A stretch of DNA of 6,253 bases, taken from contig JAGCQO010000059.1 in NCBI GenBank assembly GCA_017965125.1, positions 1 to 6,253 of the forward strand, in the 5' to 3' direction. Position numbers and translations under genes: made by a program. Positions 1 to 6,253 of this stretch are shown here, piece by piece. The notes below the pieces were generated by a model that was not told the origin of the DNA, did no database searches, and was given only the letters and a program-made list of their open reading frames with translations. The DNA is from Paludibacteraceae bacterium (lineage in GTDB: Bacteria > Bacteroidota > Bacteroidia > Bacteroidales > Paludibacteraceae). The stretch's first letter is position 1. Each line of letters opens with the position of its first letter.

Positions 1-893
1 ATTTCGTGGTGCACGGTGCCGATGTGGTCAGCCACGAGCTTTGCCTTGGCGAGGTCAGGAGCGCCCTTCAGTCCTACAGCGAACGAGTGCAGTCGTGGCC
101 AGTAGGCTTTAGTCTTGCTGTCGTCCTCGATACGCATCTCGCTGTACTTCTCGGCTATGGCAGAGATGACCGACGAGTCCAGACCGCCGGAAAGCAGCAC
201 GCCGTAAGGCACGTCGGACATGAGCTGGCGCTTGACTGCGTCCTCGAGGGCGTCGTGAACCACCGACACGCTCGCCGCGTTGTCCTTCACGTTGTCATAC
301 TCCATCCAGTCGCGCTGGTAGTAGCGCTTCATGCCGGGGTCCTTGCTCCAGTAGTAATGTCCAGGCAGGAAAGGCTCGTAGCGCTCGCACTGTCCTTCGA
401 GCGCCTTCAGCTCCGAAGCCACATAGACCGTTCCGTCGGCGTCGTATCCTATATATAAAGGTATCACGCCTATAGGGTCGCGCGCAATGAGGAATTCGTC
501 GCTATCCTCGTCGTAAAGCACAAAGGCGAAAATGCCGTTCAGCTGCTCAAGGAAATCGACGCCGTACTTGTGGTAAAGCGCAAGGATGACCTCGCAGTCG
601 CTCTTTGTACGGAACTCGTACTCTCCAGCAAAGTGTCGTCTTATCTCCTGAAGGTTGTAAATCTCGCCGTTGACAGCCAGCACATGCTTGGCTGCGGTCG
701 AGAACAAAGGCTGTCCGCCCGACTCTGGGTCAACGATGCTCAGACGCTCATGAGCCAAGATGGCAGAGCCTCCGCAGTAGATGCCGCTCCAGTCCGGACC
801 GCGGTGACGGATTTTCTGACTCATACGCAAAGCCTTTTTTCTGAGCTCCGGCGTATTTTGCTTGATGTTAAGGATAGAAACAATTCCACACAT
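1..893 (-). CDS. asnB: Asparagine synthetase (glutamine-hydrolysing), AsnB type, N-terminal part; runs off the left edge
   Basis: The enzyme makes asparagine from aspartate, ATP and glutamine in the cytoplasm. Translating the minus strand from the ATG at 893-891 gives 297 codons with no stop before the window edge. Relatives such as E. coli AsnB have about 554 residues, so roughly the last 260 are missing. The protein begins MCGIVSI, which puts the glutaminase nucleophile at Cys2 and fixes the start codon. The class II amidotransferase domain (about 2-190) shows RHRGPD (29-34), HERLSIVD (48-55) with Arg49 in the expected place, NGEIYN (75-80) and SDCEV (98-102). The synthetase domain begins near 210 and carries the ATP-pyrophosphatase loop SGGLDSS (235-241), followed by LHSFAVGL (268-275). 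The collinear match to E. coli AsnB as I remember it is very close, including DVPYGVLLSGG and the final GTVHHE. It is transcribed divergently from dapF-dapL-gltB. The partial state is due only to the window boundary; I saw no frameshift. Confidence 0.97.
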   Translation of the reverse strand, partial: MCGIVSILNIKQNTPELRKKALRMSQKIRHRGPDWSGIYCGGSAILAHERLSIVDPESGGQPLFSTAAKHVLAVNGEIYNLQEIRRHFAGEYEFRTKSDCEVILALYHKYGVDFLEQLNGIFAFVLYDEDSDEFLIARDPIGVIPLYIGYDADGTVYVASELKALEGQCERYEPFLPGHYYWSKDPGMKRYYQRDWMEYDNVKDNAASVSVVHDALEDAVKRQLMSDVPYGVLLSGGLDSSVISAIAEKYSEMRIEDDSKTKAYWPRLHSFAVGLKGAPDLAKAKLVADHIGTVHHE

Positions 894-940
894 AATATTT
901 TCTTTTTAATATATACATTAATATATATAAGAGAACCTAA

Positions 941-986
941 CAAACAGACTGTCAATATTTTCCAGAACAAACAATTCTGCTGTTTG
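941..986 (-). repeat. Inverted repeats in the asnB leader (possible RNA hairpins or operator)
   Basis: Read on the asnB strand, CAAACAG (986-980) is an exact 7-base complement of CTGTTTG (947-941). The first arm can instead pair locally with TGTTTG (973-968): six pairs plus a possible G-U and a small loop. A further stem, CAGAA (979-975) with TTCTG (967-963), competes with that local pairing but can coexist with the long-range one. All elements lie just downstream of the predicted asnB transcription start. They could be an attenuator-like structure, a protein-binding operator, or chance in AT-rich DNA. There is no U-tract directly after either stem, so a classical intrinsic terminator is not supported. 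Confidence 0.35.
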
Positions 987-1001
987 CAATAATATCAGTG
1001 A

Positions 1002-1029
1002 CAAAGATATATCATTTCCACAAAACAAA
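1002..1029 (-). promoter_or_regulatory. Candidate Bacteroidota-type promoter for asnB
   Basis: On the minus strand, TATCTTTG (1009 down to 1002) matches the TAnnTTTG -7 consensus of the Bacteroidota primary sigma factor. A TTTG at 1029-1026, within a T-rich run, could be the -33 element. The spacer is 16 bp, about three short of the usual 19-21 and of the dapF promoter on the other strand, so the -33 assignment is weak. The -7 box is the only exact match facing asnB that I found in this gap. Transcription would begin near 994-998 and give an untranslated leader of about 100 nt. Confidence 0.55.
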
Positions 1030-1111
1030 AAGCATTTTGAAAGTATTTTCTTTATTTTTTAATCACAATTCTTAAATTATCGCACTTTTCACAACATTTT
1101 TCCTTTATAAA

Positions 1112-1142
1112 TTTGCTAAAACAACAAAAAGGAGTACTTTTG
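1112..1142 (+). promoter_or_regulatory. Bacteroidota-type promoter for the dapF-dapL-gltB operon
   Basis: TTTG (1112-1115) and TACTTTTG (1135-1142) fit the Bacteroidota -33 TTTG and -7 TAnnTTTG elements exactly, with a 19 bp spacer inside the normal range. The predicted transcription start is about 1146-1150, leaving a leader of roughly 40-45 nt before the dapF ATG. That leader is A-rich and contains no obvious riboswitch or Shine-Dalgarno sequence. No other promoter or terminator is apparent before gltB, so this one probably drives all three plus-strand genes. Confidence 0.8.
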
Positions 1143-1190
1143 CATCGTCAATTAGCATTTTAACAGCACAAAGCATAAATAAAAGACAAA

Positions 1191-2006
1191 ATGTCACAGA
1201 CGATACACTTCACAAAAATGCACGGCATAGGCAACGACTACATATATGTGGACACTGCCCTGAACGAGATTAAAAACCCTTCCGAGGCATCCGAACTGTG
1301 GAGCGACCGTCACCGCGGCATCGGCTCCGACGGCCTTGTGCTGATAGGACGCGGCGAGGCGAAGGACCAAGCCGACTTCACGATGCGCATCTTCAACGCC
1401 GACGGCTCCGAGGCAAAGATGTGCGGAAACGCCAGCCGCTGCGTGGGCAAGTACCTCTACGAGAAAGGCCTGACCAAGCAGACCGTCATCCGGCTGCTGA
1501 CCGCATCGGGCATCAAGGAGCTGCACCTGCACGTGGCCGACGAGCGAGTGGACTCGGTGACTGTGGACATGGGCGAGCCGGCGCTGAGCAACGAGGCGCA
1601 GTACATCGAGAGCGAGGAGCTGCCCGAAGGCACGTTCGTCTGCATGGGCAATCCGCACTACGTGATTTTCGTGGAGGACGCCGAGAAGGTTGACATAGAG
1701 AAAGAAGGCAAGCGACTGGAGCATCACAAGGCATTCCCAGAGCGCTGCAACATAGAGTTCGCCACTGTGCGCGAGGACGGCATCAGAGTCCGCGTGTGGG
1801 AAAGAGGCAGCGGCGTGACCATGGCTTGCGGAACAGGAGCATGCGCCACAGCGGTGGCAGCGGCACACACGGGACGTGCAGGACGCAAGAGCCGCATAAT
1901 AATGGACGGAGGCGCGCTCGAAATCGAATGGGCCGAGGACAGCCACGTGAAAATGACCGGCGGAGCGTCGTTCGTTTTCGACGGAGAAATAGAATTGTCA
2001 GAATAA
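1191..2006 (+). CDS. dapF: Diaminopimelate epimerase
   Basis: This PLP-independent racemase interconverts LL- and meso-diaminopimelate, the step before lysine and the peptidoglycan cross-linking residue. It is 271 residues long, normal for the family and apparently complete. The N-terminus has the family signature [11 protein letters not shown] (7-17). The two catalytic cysteines are present in their usual settings: Cys78 in MCGNASRC (77-84) and Cys213 in [11 protein letters not shown] (211-221). Other conserved parts are GIGSDGL (43-49), [13 protein letters not shown] (68-80), GNPHYVIF (153-160), RCNIEF (185-190) and WERGSG (203-208). The ATG at 1191 puts the FTKMHG signature at the expected distance from the N-terminus and lies about 42 nt past a good promoter. 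No clear Shine-Dalgarno precedes it, as is common in Bacteroidota. It is first in the operon, 19 bp ahead of dapL, whose product makes its substrate. Confidence 0.97.
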   Translation: MSQTIHFTKMHGIGNDYIYVDTALNEIKNPSEASELWSDRHRGIGSDGLVLIGRGEAKDQADFTMRIFNADGSEAKMCGNASRCVGKYLYEKGLTKQTVIRLLTASGIKELHLHVADERVDSVTVDMGEPALSNEAQYIESEELPEGTFVCMGNPHYVIFVEDAEKVDIEKEGKRLEHHKAFPERCNIEFATVREDGIRVRVWERGSGVTMACGTGACATAVAAAHTGRAGRKSRIIMDGGALEIEWAEDSHVKMTGGASFVFDGEIELSE

Positions 2007-2010
2007 GAAA

Positions 2011-2015
2011 AAGGA
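2011..2015 (+). promoter_or_regulatory. Possible ribosome binding site of dapL
   Basis: AAGGA lies in the 19 bp dapF-dapL gap, 10 nt before the dapL ATG. It is the only Shine-Dalgarno-like motif I see ahead of a start in this window, and the spacing is slightly long. Because Bacteroidota often initiate without such motifs, its importance is uncertain. Confidence 0.4.
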
Positions 2016-2025
2016 AATAAATTTT

Positions 2026-3255
2026 ATGGCACACATCAACGAAGACATGCTGAAACTGCCGGGCGGTTACCTTTTCACAGAAATCGCCAAGAAAGTGAGC
2101 TCGTTCAAGGAGTCGCACCCACAGGCAGAAGTCATCAGCTTAGGAATTGGAGACGTAACACAACCGCTGGCACCGACAATCGTGAAGGCGATGCACAGCG
2201 CGGTGGATGAGATGAGCAAAGGCGGCACATTCCGCGGCTACGGCCCTGAGAGAGGCTACGAATTCCTGAGACACGCCATCGCCGAGAACGATTTCCGCGC
2301 GAGAGGCATCGAGATAGACGAAAGCGAGATTTTCGTGAACGACGGAGCGAAGAGCGACACCGGCAACTTCCAGGAGCTGCTGGGCAAGGACGTGAAAATC
2401 GGCGTCGCTGACCCTATCTACCCCGTTTATGTGGACTCCAACGCGATGGGCGGACGCACCGGCGACCTCGGAGCCGACGGCAGATGGTCGAACGTCGTGT
2501 ATATGCCATGCACAGCGGAGAACGAGTTCATCCCCGAGCTGCCAAGCCAGCCAGTGGACGTCATCTACCTCTGCTACCCTAACAACCCGACCGGCACGAC
2601 ACTGACACGCGACGAGCTGAAACGCTGGGTCGCTTACGCCATAGAGCATAACTCACTGATATTCTACGACTCAGCCTACGAGGCATACATCCAGAGCGAG
2701 GACGTGCCACACAGCATCTACGAAATCGAAGGCGCAAAGCAAGTCGCAGTCGAGTTCCGCAGCTTCTCGAAGACAGCGGGATTCACCGGCGTCAGATGCG
2801 GATACACCATAGTGCCAAAGGAAGTGGCAGCGACCACCACCAAGGGCGAGCGCATAGCACTCAACCCGCTTTGGTCGCGCAGACAATCGACCAAGTTCAA
2901 CGGCGTGAGCTATGTCAGCCAGCGCGCTGCCGAGGCCATCTACACAGCCGAGGGCCACGCCGAGATACGCAAGACGATAGACTACTACATGAGAAACGCC
3001 AAGCTCATGCGCTCGACCATGCTGAGCCTCGGCTACGAGGTTTACGGCGGCAAGGACGCGCCATACCTCTGGGTGCGCACTCCGCAAGGCATCACTTCAT
3101 GGGGATTCTTCAACACGATGCTGCAGAACGCCCACGTGGTCTGCACTCCAGGCGTAGGCTTCGGACCTGCCGGCGAGGGCTACGTCAGACTCACCGCCTT
3201 CGGTCAGCATGAAAGCACAATAAAAGCATTGGAAAAAATCAAAACCATAATATAA
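2026..3255 (+). CDS. dapL: LL-diaminopimelate aminotransferase
   Basis: DapL converts tetrahydrodipicolinate directly to LL-diaminopimelate using glutamate as amino donor, bypassing the acylated DapD/DapC/DapE route. The 409-residue protein has the normal length of this fold-type I PLP enzyme family and looks intact. Recognisable elements are the N-terminal LPGGYLFTEIAKKV (11-24), LGIGDVTQPL (39-48), GYGPERGYEFLR (71-82), DPIYPVYVDSNAMGGRTG (129-146), the PLP-site YPNNPTG (184-190), YDSAYEAYI (214-222) and SFSKTAGFTGVRCGY (246-260). Lys249 in the last motif is the expected Schiff-base lysine. Arg388 in YVRLTAF (386-392) should bind the substrate carboxylate. The combination of GDVTQPL and GVRCGYT is typical of DapL rather than of general aspartate aminotransferases. 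It sits between dapF, which uses its product, and gltB, which supplies glutamate. The gaps are 19 and 9 bp. Confidence 0.96.
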   Translation: MAHINEDMLKLPGGYLFTEIAKKVSSFKESHPQAEVISLGIGDVTQPLAPTIVKAMHSAVDEMSKGGTFRGYGPERGYEFLRHAIAENDFRARGIEIDESEIFVNDGAKSDTGNFQELLGKDVKIGVADPIYPVYVDSNAMGGRTGDLGADGRWSNVVYMPCTAENEFIPELPSQPVDVIYLCYPNNPTGTTLTRDELKRWVAYAIEHNSLIFYDSAYEAYIQSEDVPHSIYEIEGAKQVAVEFRSFSKTAGFTGVRCGYTIVPKEVAATTTKGERIALNPLWSRRQSTKFNGVSYVSQRAAEAIYTAEGHAEIRKTIDYYMRNAKLMRSTMLSLGYEVYGGKDAPYLWVRTPQGITSWGFFNTMLQNAHVVCTPGVGFGPAGEGYVRLTAFGQHESTIKALEKIKTII

Positions 3256-3264
3256 CACAACAAC

Positions 3265-6253
3265 ATGAAAAACTTAGGTTTATACAGAGCCGACATGGAA
3301 CACGATGCGTGTGGCGTCGGCATGGTAGTGAACATTCACGGCGGCAAAAGCCATGACCTAGTGGACAAGGCGCTGAAGGTGCTGGAGAACATGGAGCACA
3401 GAGGAGCCGAGACACGCGACAAGACCGGCGACGGAGCCGGCATCCTGTTGCAGATTCCTCATGAGTTCATCCTCCTGCAGGGAATCCCTGTGCCTGAGAA
3501 GGGACAGTACGGAACCGGACTCGTATTCCTGCCAAAGGGCGAGGACGTGCAGAAGGAACTGCTGAACGTGATGATCGAGGAAATCGAGCGCGAAGGCATG
3601 ACACTGATGCACATACGCGCAGTGCCAACAGAGTCAAGCGCGCTTGGTGTGGCCGCTCGCGAAGTGGAGCCGGACATCAAGCAGATCTTCGTGACTGGAG
3701 AAGGTGAAGACATCGAACGCTCGCTGTACAAAATCAGAAAGCGCATCGAACGCAGAGTAGCCGACATGACAGCCCAGGAGAACGAAGGCAAGTACGAAGA
3801 CTTCTACATCTGCTCGCTCAGCAGCAAGGCCATCATCTACAAGGGCATGCTGACAAGCGGACAGCTGCGCCGCTATTTCCCAGACCTGTCTAACCCATAC
3901 CTGACAAGCGGACTCGCATTAGTACACTCACGTTTCTCGACAAACACATTCCCAAAATGGATGCTGGCACAGCCTTTCCGTCTGCTCGCGCATAACGGCG
4001 AGATAAACACCATACGAGGCAACAGAGGATGGATGAAGGCGCGCGAAAGCGTGTTGAGCAGCGAGGCCCTGGGCGACATAAAGAACATAGCGCCTATCGT
4101 AGAGCCAGACATGAGCGACTCGGCCAGCCTCGACAACGTGTTCGAGTTCCTGATGATGAGCGGGCTGAGCCTGCCACAGGCGATGGCGATACTCGTGCCA
4201 GAAAGCTTCAACGACAAGAACCCTATAAGCGACGACCTGAAGGCGTTCTACGAATACCACAGCATCCTGATGGAGCCATGGGACGGACCTGCGGCGCTGC
4301 TCTTCAGCGACGGACGCTACGCCGGCGGACTCCTCGACAGAAACGGACTGCGCCCAAGCCGCTACACCATAACCAAGGGCGGAATGATGGTAGTGGCGAG
4401 CGAGGTCGGCGTTATGGACTTCGAGCCAAGCGAGGTGGTAAGCAAAGGCAGACTCCAGCCGGGCAAGATATTGCTCATCGACACTGAAGAAGGCAAGATA
4501 TACTACGACGGCGAAATAAAGGAGAAGCTCGCCAAGGCTCACCCTTACCGCCAATGGCTCTCGACAAACTGCATCCGCCTCGAGAACCTCAAGAGCGGAC
4601 GCCACGTGGCCAACAGCGTGGAGAACTACGAGAGCAAGCTGAGAGCGTTCGGATTCGGACAAGAGGACATCGAGAAGACCGTTGTGCCTATGGCTACGAC
4701 AGGACAAGAGCCTGTGGCTGCGATGGGTAACGACACTCCGCTGGCCGTCATAAGCGACCGCCCACAGATATTCTTCAACTACTTCCGCCAGCAGTTCGCG
4801 CAAGTGACCAACCCTGCGATAGACCCTATCAGAGAGGAACTTGTGATGTCGCTGACTGAGTACATCGGAAGCGTCGGCAGCAGCATCCTGACTCCAGACG
4901 AGACAAACTGCAAGATGGTGCGTCTGCCACAGCCTATAATCAACAACACACAGCTCGACATCCTTTGCAACATACGCTACAAGGGCTTCAGCACAAAGAA
5001 GCTCGCCATGCTCTTCGACAAGGAGAAGGGAGCAAGCGGACTGCGCCAAGGCATCGAGGACCTTTGCCGTGCGGCAGAAGCGTCGGTTGACGAAGGTGTG
5101 AACTACATAATACTCAGCGACCGCGACATCGACGAGCACCGTGCCGCCATCCCTTCGCTGCTGGCTGTCAGCGCCGTACACCACCACCTGATTCAGGCCG
5201 GCAAGCGTGTTCAGACCGCCCTCATCGTGGAGAGCGGCGAGATACGCGAGGTGATGCACGCCGCACTGCTGCTGGGCTACGGAGCGAGCGCCATCTGCCC
5301 TTACTTGACATTTGCAGTGCTCGACGACCTCGTGAAAAAGCACAAAATCCAGGAGGAATACACCACAGCAGAGTCAAACTACATCAAAGCCGTTGACAAG
5401 GGCTTGAAGAAGATAATGTCCAAGATGGGTATATCAACCATCCGTTCATACCGTGGCGCGAAGATATTCGAGAGCGTCGGACTGAGCGAGGACCTGCTCC
5501 GCCGCTACTTCGGAACCGAGGTCAGCACCATCGGCGGTATAGGTCTGCGCGACATAGCCAAGGACGCCATCCGTCTGCACGAAGAGGCGTTCGAGAGCGC
5601 AAAGGCCGGCGAGGCGCTGCCTAACAACGGACAGTTCTCATACAGAAAGGACGGCATAGCCCACGCATGGAACCCAGACACGATAGCCAACCTGCAGATA
5701 GCCACAAGACTCGGCAGCTACAAGAAATTCAAGGAATGGGAGCACATCGTCGATGAAGACAAGGCGCCTATCTTCCTGCGCGACTACCTCGGCATCAAGA
5801 AAGCCGCTAAGGCAGTGCCAATCGAGGAGGTAGAGCCTGTGGAGAGCATCGTTAAGCACTTCGTCACAGGAGCCATGTCGTTCGGCGCATTGTCAATCGA
5901 GGCGCATGAGGCATTGGCATTGGCAATGAACAAAATCGGCGCACGAAGCAACACCGGTGAAGGCGGCGAGGACAACGCACGCTACCACACCGAGGTCGAT
6001 GGCGTGAGCCTCTCAAGCAAGACCAAGCAGATAGCCAGCGGACGTTTTGGCGTAACGGCTGAATATCTGGTAAATGCAGAGGAAATACAAATCAAGGTGG
6101 CACAGGGTGCTAAGCCTGGTGAGGGCGGTCAGTTGCCTGGCTTCAAGGTCAACGAGATCATCGCCAAGACGCGTAATGCCATCCCAGGTATCTCGCTCAT
6201 CTCGCCACCACCGCATCACGATATCTATAGCATCGAGGACCTGGCTCAGCTGA
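3265..6253 (+). CDS. gltB: Glutamate synthase large subunit (GOGAT alpha), N-terminal two thirds; runs off the right edge
   Basis: The large subunit releases ammonia from glutamine and channels it to an FMN site, where 2-oxoglutarate becomes glutamate. The frame is open for 996 codons to the window end; the family usually has about 1500 residues. The class II amidotransferase domain (16 to about 430) has HDACGVG with nucleophile Cys16, so the cleaved propeptide would be only 15 residues. It also has HSRFSTNTFPKW (221-232), AHNGEINTIRGN (242-253) and LDRNGLRPSRY (357-367). The central domain (about 475-765) starts around PLAVISDRPQIFFNYFRQQFA. The FMN-binding synthase domain begins near 815, with GAMSFGALS (869-877), RSNTGEGGED (894-903) and the KVAQGAKPGEGGQLPG region (944-959). 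The Fe-S cysteines and C-terminal GXGXG domain lie beyond the edge. The 9 bp gap after dapL has no Shine-Dalgarno, suggesting translational coupling. Met1 is preferred over Met11 because it retains LYRADMEHDACG. Confidence 0.97.
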   Translation, partial: MKNLGLYRADMEHDACGVGMVVNIHGGKSHDLVDKALKVLENMEHRGAETRDKTGDGAGILLQIPHEFILLQGIPVPEKGQYGTGLVFLPKGEDVQKELLNVMIEEIEREGMTLMHIRAVPTESSALGVAAREVEPDIKQIFVTGEGEDIERSLYKIRKRIERRVADMTAQENEGKYEDFYICSLSSKAIIYKGMLTSGQLRRYFPDLSNPYLTSGLALVHSRFSTNTFPKWMLAQPFRLLAHNGEINTIRGNRGWMKARESVLSSEALGDIKNIAPIVEPDMSDSASLDNVFEFLMMSGLSLPQAMAILVPESFNDKNPISDDLKAFYEYHSILMEPWDGPAALLFSDGRYAGGLLDRNGLRPSRYTITKGGMMVVASEVGVMDFEPSEVVSKGRLQPGKILLIDTEEGKIYYDGEIKEKLAKAHPYRQWLSTNCIRLENLKSGRHVANSVENYESKLRAFGFGQEDIEKTVVPMATTGQEPVAAMGNDTPLAVISDRPQIFFNYFRQQFAQVTNPAIDPIREELVMSLTEYIGSVGSSILTPDETNCKMVRLPQPIINNTQLDILCNIRYKGFSTKKLAMLFDKEKGASGLRQGIEDLCRAAEASVDEGVNYIILSDRDIDEHRAAIPSLLAVSAVHHHLIQAGKRVQTALIVESGEIREVMHAALLLGYGASAICPYLTFAVLDDLVKKHKIQEEYTTAESNYIKAVDKGLKKIMSKMGISTIRSYRGAKIFESVGLSEDLLRRYFGTEVSTIGGIGLRDIAKDAIRLHEEAFESAKAGEALPNNGQFSYRKDGIAHAWNPDTIANLQIATRLGSYKKFKEWEHIVDEDKAPIFLRDYLGIKKAAKAVPIEEVEPVESIVKHFVTGAMSFGALSIEAHEALALAMNKIGARSNTGEGGEDNARYHTEVDGVSLSSKTKQIASGRFGVTAEYLVNAEEIQIKVAQGAKPGEGGQLPGFKVNEIIAKTRNAIPGISLISPPPHHDIYSIEDLAQL

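Larger units (their letters stand above)
894..1190. other. Divergent asnB/dapF intergenic region, AT-rich
   Basis: These 297 bp separate two divergently transcribed operons and are much more AT-rich than the flanking genes. They hold one promoter candidate for each direction (1002-1029 minus, 1112-1142 plus) and the asnB leader inverted repeats (941-986). A 10-bp direct repeat TTAATATATA occurs at 906-915 and 918-927, immediately upstream of the asnB start. A short palindrome TTTATAAA (1104-1111) abuts the dapF -33 element. The stretch from about 1031 to 1103 is T-rich and shows no gene, RNA or terminator that I can recognise. Confidence 0.8.

Noticed and set aside
868..918. Small minus-strand frame of 16 codons (ATG at 918-916, stop at 870-868) overlapping the asnB start, as a leader peptide
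   Set aside because: It is out of frame with asnB, has no ribosome binding site, contains no run of asparagine or other regulatory codons, and is of a length expected by chance in AT-rich DNA.
906..927. TTAATATATA direct repeat as an origin-type iteron or CRISPR-like repeat
   Set aside because: Only two adjacent copies of a low-complexity AT sequence are present, with no further units or associated genes.
6..992. Plus-strand open frames over the asnB region (6-458 and 570-992)
   Set aside because: They lie opposite the unambiguous asnB coding sequence on the minus strand, have no recognisable domain, and their translations look like antisense shadow protein.
1036..1068. Second plus-strand promoter using the TTTG at 1036-1039
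   Set aside because: At the right distance downstream the sequence is TAATCACA, which does not match TAnnTTTG.
1143..1190. Riboswitch (for example lysine) ahead of dapF
   Set aside because: The predicted leader is only about 40-45 nt, A-rich and without strong stems, far too short for a lysine riboswitch.
2007..2025. Terminator between dapF and dapL
   Set aside because: The 19 bp gap is A-rich and has no inverted repeat; it fits an intra-operon spacer with an AAGGA motif.
3928..5343. 471-codon minus-strand frame opposite gltB as a real gene
   Set aside because: Codon-aligned antisense of a strongly conserved gltB; its openness is explained by codon bias and the translation has no recognisable motifs.

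Overview
The window looks like chromosomal core metabolism from a member of the Bacteroidota, most likely the order Bacteroidales and possibly a Prevotella-like lineage; the family-level placement is a guess. Three things support this. There is a TTTG / 19 bp / TAnnTTTG promoter of the kind used by the Bacteroidota primary sigma factor. Start codons lack strong Shine-Dalgarno sequences and follow A/T-rich leaders. DAP-type lysine and peptidoglycan synthesis runs through LL-diaminopimelate aminotransferase (DapL). Coding DNA is visibly GC-rich, while the single real intergenic region is very AT-rich.

Layout. Positions 1-893 (minus strand) hold the N-terminal 297 codons of a glutamine-hydrolysing asparagine synthetase (asnB), which runs off the left edge. 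Positions 894-1190 are a divergent AT-rich intergenic region with one promoter candidate facing each way. The asnB leader also contains inverted repeats that could form mutually exclusive hairpins. On the plus strand follow dapF (1191-2006), dapL (2026-3255) and the first 996 codons of gltB (3265 to the right edge). The gaps are 19 and 9 bp with no visible terminator, so these three read as one operon.

How the genes fit together. GltB forms glutamate from glutamine and 2-oxoglutarate. DapL uses glutamate as amino donor to make LL-DAP, and DapF epimerises LL-DAP to meso-DAP for peptidoglycan and lysine. AsnB, transcribed divergently, uses glutamine to amidate aspartate, and aspartate is also the carbon precursor of DAP. 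The locus is therefore a nitrogen-assimilation and aspartate-family module. A gltD gene just past the right edge would be expected but is not visible here.

I found no mobile element, CRISPR array, tRNA or rRNA, defence gene or toxin, and nothing that amounts to a new system. The points worth a second look are the asnB leader structure, the same-frame DapL-stop-GltB junction, the short GltB propeptide, and a change in codon style near the right end of gltB.
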